Positions 4,927-8,399 of a stretch of 8,399 nucleotides of DNA are shown in pieces. How positions within the stretch are numbered: the stretch's first letter is position 1; the number at the start of each line of letters is the position of its first letter. Under the pieces are notes generated by a model, which worked only from the letters and a program-made list of their open reading frames with translations, was not told where the DNA came from and did no database searches. Both the position numbers and the translations under genes were made by a program. The stretch is from Alectryocaccomicrobium faecavium (lineage in GTDB: Bacteria > Bacillota > Clostridia > Christensenellales > Aristaeellaceae): assembly GCA_018713425.1 (NCBI GenBank), contig DVOT01000003.1, positions 1-8,399 on the forward strand, written 5' to 3'.

Positions 4927-7650
4927 TTGGAATTTTTTAAGAAACTGCTCGGCGGGTCGAACGATAAGGAGATCAAGAAGCTGCGCAAAACGGTCGACGC
5001 CATCGACGCGCTGGAGCCGAAATATCAAAAGATGACGGACGAGGAGCTGCGCGGGCAGACCCAACTGTTCCGCGAACGCGTATCTCGCGGCGAATCGCTG
5101 GACGATTTGCTGCCTGAGGCCTACGCCGTGGTGCGCGAAGGCGCGGTGCGCGCCATTGGCCAGCGCCCCTTCCCCGTGCAGATGATCGGCGGCATCGTTT
5201 TGCACCAGGGCCGCATCGCCGAGATGCGCACCGGCGAGGGCAAAACCATCACCGCCTGCTTGCCCGCGTACCTCAACGCGCTCACGGGCAAGGGCGTGCA
5301 CATCGTGACCGTGAACGATTACCTGGCGAAATACCATTCCGAGTGGATGGGCAACATCTACCGCTTCCTGGGCATGAGCGTGGGCCTGGTGCTCAACGGC
5401 ATGGATCCCGCGCTCAAGCAGGCCGCCTACCGCGCGGACATCACCTATGGCACCAACAGCGAGATCGGTTTCGACTACCTGCGCGACAACATGGCCGTGC
5501 GCAAGGAAAACCTCGTGCAGCGCGGGCTGAATTTCGCCATTGTGGACGAAGTGGACTCCATTCTGATCGACGAGGCGCGCACGCCGCTGATCATCTCCGG
5601 CCCCGGGGAAAAATCCACGGACATGTACGCGCGCGTGGACCGCTTTGTCGCCCATCTGAAGCGCGAAGAAGACTTCACGATGGAGGAAAAGGACAAGACC
5701 ATCAACCTCACCGAGGAGGGCGCCAAAAAGGCCGAGGCGCATTTCGGGGTGGACAACCTTTCCGCGCCCGAAAACAACGAGCTGCACCACCACATTCTGG
5801 TGGCCCTGCGCGCCAATTTCCTCATGAAGCGCGACGTGGACTACGTGGTGAAGGACGGCCAGGTGCTGATCGTGGACGAGTTCACGGGCCGCATCATGAA
5901 CGGCCGCCGCTTTTCCGACGGCGTGCACCAGGCCATCGAGGCCAAGGAACACGTGAAGGTGGAGCGCGAAAACCGCACGCTGGCCACCATCACCTACCAG
6001 AACCTCTTCCGCATGTACAATAAGCTTTCCGGCATGACCGGTACGGCCAAGACGGAAGAAGAGGAATTCCAGGGCATCTACCGGCTGGACGTGGTGACCA
6101 TCCCCACCAACCGCCCCATGATCCGCAACGACATGGTGGATAGCGTATACCTCAACGAAAAGGGCAAGTACGCCGCCGTGGTGGCCGAAGTGGAGCGCCG
6201 CCACGCCACGGGCCAGCCCATCCTGGTGGGCACGGTTTCGGTGGAAAAGAGCGAGCTGGTCTCCAAAATGCTGGAACGCCGGGGCATCAAGCACGTGGTG
6301 CTCAACGCGAAGTTCCACGAGCGCGAGGCGGAAATCGTGGCCCAGGCGGGCAAGAAGGGCGCCGTGACCATTTCCACGAACATGGCCGGCCGCGGCACCG
6401 ACATTCTGCTGGGCGGCAACCCGGAATTTTTGGCCAAGAGCGAAATGAAGCGCCGCGGCTATGAGGACGAGCTCATCGAGGAAGCCATCGGCCACGCGGA
6501 AAACGTGCCCGACGAGGTGAAGGAAGCGCGCAAGGTGTTCCAGGAGCTGCTGTCGGGCTACAAGAAGGAAACCGACGCGGAGCACGAGGAAGTCATCAAG
6601 CTGGGCGGCCTGCACATCATCGGCACCGAGCGGCACGAATCCCGCCGCATCGATAACCAGTTGCGCGGCCGCGCGGGCCGCCAGGGCGACCCCGGCTCCT
6701 CGCAGTTCTTCATCTCGCTGGAAGACGACCTCATGCGCCTGTTCGGTTCCGACCGCGTGCGGCCCATGATCGAAAAGATGCTCGCCAGCGGCAAGATGAA
6801 CGAGACCGACGCGCTGGAATACGGCATCCTCGCCAAGCAGATCGAGAACGCGCAGAAGCGCATCGAAAGCCGCTACTACGACATGCGCCGCAACGTTTTG
6901 AAATACGACGACGTGATGAACCAGCAGCGCGAGGTGATCTACCGCCAGCGCCGCGAGGTGATCGAGGGCGGCGACATGCGCCAGCGCATCGCCGATATGC
7001 GCCACGCGGTGATCGAGGAGCACGTCAAGCGCTTCTGCCCGGACGCCGCCAACGACGCCAGTTGGGACATCGCGGGCCTGGGCGGCGAACTGGAGCGCCT
7101 GTGCCTGCTGCCCGGGCAGACGAAGGCCGTGTTCGACGCGCTCAAGCAGCAGACCATCGAGGGCTTCATCGCCGCGCTGGAAGAGGAGAGCCAGAAGATC
7201 TACGCCCAGCGCGAGGCGCTGTTCGTGGAAAACGGCATGGACATGCGCGAAGTGGAGCGCATCCTGCTGTTGCGCTCGGTCGACCGCCGCTGGATGGACC
7301 ACATCGACGCCATGGATCAACTGCGCGAGGGCATCGGCCTGCGCGCTTACGCCAACCGCGATCCGGTGGTGGAATACAAGCTCGAGGGCTACGAAATGTT
7401 CGAGGAAATGGTGCGCCTGATCCAGGAGGACACCATCCGCCTGCTCTATTCCGCCGCGCCCGCGCGCCGCGTGGAGCGCAAGGAAGTGGCCACTCCCACC
7501 ATGACATCGGGCGGCGGCGCGCCCCAGGCCAAAGCGCCCGCGCGCGGCGCGCACAAAATTGGCAACAACGATCCCTGCCCCTGCGGCAGCGGCAAAAAGT
7601 ACAAGAACTGCTGCATGGCCAAGGATCTGGCCGCGAAAAACGGGCGGTAA
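4927..7650 (+). CDS. secA: Preprotein translocase ATPase SecA
   Basis: SecA is the cytosolic ATPase motor that pushes preproteins through the SecYEG channel. The 907-residue protein is full length and all key motifs are visible: Walker A GEGKT (103-107, K106); DEVD Walker B (207-210); the following IDEARTPLIISGP; the second ATPase half with TNMAGRGTDILLGG (484-497) and QLRGRAGRQGDPGSS (578-592); a helical scaffold/wing region with the YDDVMNQQREVIY segment; and the C-terminal zinc motif CPCGSGKKYKNCC with C884, C886, C895 and C896, which binds SecB or ribosomes in other bacteria. The start is TTG 4927 (MEFFKKLLGG), with GGAGG 8 bases upstream. ATG 4912 is in frame but has only a poor ribosome-binding site and would place GGAGG inside the gene. 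The gene has its own promoter. No prfB, the usual neighbour in many Firmicutes, is seen within 749 bases downstream. Strong third-position GC bias produces a long but meaningless open frame on the opposite strand. Confidence 0.98.
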   Translation: MEFFKKLLGGSNDKEIKKLRKTVDAIDALEPKYQKMTDEELRGQTQLFRERVSRGESLDDLLPEAYAVVREGAVRAIGQRPFPVQMIGGIVLHQGRIAEMRTGEGKTITACLPAYLNALTGKGVHIVTVNDYLAKYHSEWMGNIYRFLGMSVGLVLNGMDPALKQAAYRADITYGTNSEIGFDYLRDNMAVRKENLVQRGLNFAIVDEVDSILIDEARTPLIISGPGEKSTDMYARVDRFVAHLKREEDFTMEEKDKTINLTEEGAKKAEAHFGVDNLSAPENNELHHHILVALRANFLMKRDVDYVVKDGQVLIVDEFTGRIMNGRRFSDGVHQAIEAKEHVKVERENRTLATITYQNLFRMYNKLSGMTGTAKTEEEEFQGIYRLDVVTIPTNRPMIRNDMVDSVYLNEKGKYAAVVAEVERRHATGQPILVGTVSVEKSELVSKMLERRGIKHVVLNAKFHEREAEIVAQAGKKGAVTISTNMAGRGTDILLGGNPEFLAKSEMKRRGYEDELIEEAIGHAENVPDEVKEARKVFQELLSGYKKETDAEHEEVIKLGGLHIIGTERHESRRIDNQLRGRAGRQGDPGSSQFFISLEDDLMRLFGSDRVRPMIEKMLASGKMNETDALEYGILAKQIENAQKRIESRYYDMRRNVLKYDDVMNQQREVIYRQRREVIEGGDMRQRIADMRHAVIEEHVKRFCPDAANDASWDIAGLGGELERLCLLPGQTKAVFDALKQQTIEGFIAALEEESQKIYAQREALFVENGMDMREVERILLLRSVDRRWMDHIDAMDQLREGIGLRAYANRDPVVEYKLEGYEMFEEMVRLIQEDTIRLLYSAAPARRVERKEVATPTMTSGGGAPQAKAPARGAHKIGNNDPCPCGSGKKYKNCCMAKDLAAKNGR

Positions 7651-7690
7651 AACCATTGCGGGCAAAGCTGAGAGCAGGATGGAACAACCC

Positions 7691-8015
7691 CTCAGTCGGC
7701 TAACGCCGACAGCATTCCTCAATTCGCAATGGTCGTTCCGCTGCGCTCACAAGTTCGCGTGCGGCTCTCCCGCCTCTCAGTTCAGCATGGTCGCTCCACA
7801 TCGTTCGCAAGCTCACTCGCGGTGCTCCCTGCTTCACTGGGGTCTTCGTACCGGCCTGCGCTTCGCTAGCCCGGTATTCCGGGGCTGCGGACGCCCTTTG
7901 GGCGTGTCCTCGCCCCTCCACCCCTTCGGGGCTTCGACGGGCTTACTTCGCGCTGCTTCGCCCACGGGGCGCGCGCTTCGTGCGCCCCCTTTCTCCAAGG
8001 AGAGCCTTTTGGAAA
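7691..8015. repeat. GC-rich hairpin-dense intergenic element downstream of secA
   Basis: No convincing gene lies here, but the stretch is packed with short hairpins: GTCGGC-TAAC-GCCGAC (7695-7710); ACGCCC-TTT-GGGCGT (7891-7905); CCC around a C(TTCG)G loop (7922-7931); GGGGCGC / GCGCCCC (7966-7972, 7982-7988); and TCTCC / GGAGA (7992-7996, 7999-8003) followed by GCCTTTTGG. The two ends, CCTCAGTCGGC..GCCGACAGC on the left and CTCCAAGGAGAGCCTTTTGG on the right, resemble from memory the ends of a short structured intergenic repeat found in many gut clostridia, here separated by about 280 bases. The sequence also contains a 58-base tandem repeat. A + strand open frame (ATG 7679 to 8086) crosses it, but its Ser/Arg/Ala-rich product and lack of a ribosome-binding site argue against a gene. 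It may also end secA transcription through structure alone. Confidence 0.55.
7717..7831. repeat. Degenerate 58-base tandem repeat, two copies
   Basis: Two adjacent copies start at 7717 and 7775. Both carry CTCA-TTC...ATGGTCG (7729-7735 and 7787-7793) followed by a tTCC...CAAG-TC...GCGG...CTCCC pattern. With a fixed 58-base offset, 31 of the 43 bases from ATGGTCG onward match without gaps, and 17 of 23 match across the start of the unit. The copies are diverged, so the duplication is old or the unit is part of a larger repeat family. Confidence 0.6.
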
Positions 8016-8038
8016 GTGGCACTACCGCAGAGAGCAGC

Positions 8039-8054
8039 ACTGCCCAAAAGCAGT
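8039..8054 (+). other. Small hairpin between the structured element and the AT-rich island
   Basis: A 5-base stem ACTGC (8039-8043) / GCAGT (8050-8054) encloses a 6-base loop CCAAAA. It is followed by CCTTTGAGG rather than a T-run, so it is not a good terminator. It is recorded because no better termination signal for secA is visible. Confidence 0.2.
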
Positions 8055-8087
8055 CCTTTGAGGAAGAGCCATCATATAAGGATTAAA

Positions 8088-8290
8088 AGAATTTTTGTGC
8101 GGAATATATATCTAAAATCCAAAATTAAATATTAAGAATTTGGAAAATGGCTTGCTATTATATTAGATTTAAACTATAATATGAGAAAAATAGAGAGAAA
8201 CGAGTGCGGAAGGTATAGACTAAGAAAGTAAATCCATTGTATTTTACATATAGAAATAAATATTTAGGATAACAATCTTTTAAGTGGACA
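8088..8290. other. AT-rich island without a recognisable gene
   Basis: Composition changes abruptly: the 180 bases 8101-8280 contain only 42 G/C (about 23%), whereas the neighbouring chromosome is above 60%. The longest ATG-led frame seen (ATG 8181) stops after 16 codons, and no protein family is recognised. The stretch may be an acquired fragment, the remnant of a mobile element, or a promoter/leader region for a gene beyond the window. Confidence 0.6.
8152..8180 (+). promoter_or_regulatory. Promoter-like pair inside the AT-rich island
   Basis: TTGCTA (8152-8157) and TATAAT (8175-8180) are separated by exactly 17 bases, giving a 4/6 match at -35 and a perfect -10, with a start expected near 8187. 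The ATG at 8181 lies upstream of that start, so it would not be translated from this transcript. Promoter-like words arise easily by chance in AT-rich DNA, so confidence is limited. If real, the transcript would run rightward out of the window, possibly with a long leader. Confidence 0.35.
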
Positions 8291-8374
8291 ATTTTGCGTG
8301 GAACCGGGCAAAGACCTGACAAGTATAAACTGCCAAAGAGGGGAGGCGAGAATCCAAAATTTGGCCAGGCATTT

Positions 8375-8388
8375 GCGGCGCGCGCCGC
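8375..8388. repeat. 14-base perfect palindrome at the window edge
   Basis: GCGGCGCGCGCCGC is a perfect palindrome just after the sequence returns from AT-rich to GC-rich. Short GC palindromes are fairly frequent in such DNA. It could be a chance event or part of an operator or hairpin for whatever follows beyond the window. Confidence 0.4.
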
Positions 8389-8399
8389 TTTGACGGAGC

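Noticed and set aside
4747..7722. A 991-codon open frame on the - strand across all of secA
   Set aside because: It is the shadow of a GC-rich gene: high third-position GC removes stops on the opposite strand. The product is a His/Val/Ala-rich string with no domain, while the + strand is unmistakable SecA.
7679..8086. A + strand frame of about 135 residues starting at ATG 7679 after secA
   Set aside because: No proper ribosome-binding site, a Ser/Arg/Ala-rich product with no family resemblance, and the frame crosses a series of hairpins and a tandem repeat. It is best read as non-coding repeat sequence.
8294..8399. An open frame from TTG 8294 to the window edge (begins RGTGQRPDKYKL)
   Set aside because: Only 35 codons are visible, with no good ribosome-binding site and no recognisable family. 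The sequence beyond the edge is needed, so I do not call a gene.
7651..8399. Possible tRNA, rRNA, tmRNA or CRISPR in the gene-free stretch
   Set aside because: No cloverleaf, no conserved rRNA words, no tmRNA-like ends and no regularly spaced identical repeats were found. The tandem repeat has only two diverged copies with no unique spacers.

Overview
The window looks like chromosomal DNA of a high-GC, spore-forming member of the Clostridia (Firmicutes). A homologue of the sporulation protein YunB and a Firmicute-type SecA with a C-terminal zinc motif place it there. DUF1848, DUF6125 and ACT/metallo-beta-lactamase proteins are also common in gut clostridia such as Christensenellales and Oscillospirales. 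The finer placement is inference.

Left part (1-3264, + strand): the last 28 codons of a DUF1848-type protein run in from outside. A housekeeping promoter directly after its stop appears to drive a three-gene operon: a cysteine-rich DUF6125 protein, a tandem-ACT/metallo-beta-lactamase fusion that starts 5 bases later, and a cytosolic GH99-like (WbsX-type) protein 34 bases further on. The gene functions suggest a small-molecule sensor joined to a hydrolase, next to a glycan-related enzyme, but their joint pathway is unknown.

Middle part (3265-4820): a CPBP (CAAX-protease/Rce1-like) membrane peptidase lies on the - strand, convergent with the operon. It is clearly lower in GC than its neighbours and has an exact-consensus sigma-70-type promoter (TTGACA, 17 bases, TATAAT) with a leader of about 90 bases, so it looks like an acquired stand-alone cassette. 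Divergent from it is yunB, a single-span sporulation protein whose start codon is uncertain.

Right part (4821-8399): secA is complete. It starts at TTG 4927 behind a GGAGG ribosome-binding site and has its own extended -10 promoter. A perfect 16-base inverted repeat covers the -35 and most of the spacer of that promoter. After secA come about 750 bases with no convincing gene. The first part (7691-8015) is a GC-rich, hairpin-dense element resembling the structured intergenic repeats of gut clostridia, with a degenerate 58-base tandem repeat inside. It is followed by a sharply AT-rich island (about 8090-8290) with a promoter-like pair, and then a return to high GC at the window edge.

I see no CRISPR array, tRNA, rRNA, transposase or clear new defence system. 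The best second-look items are the inverted repeat on the secA promoter, the ACT-ACT-MBL fusion with an altered metal motif, the CPBP cassette, and the structured element plus AT-rich island behind secA.
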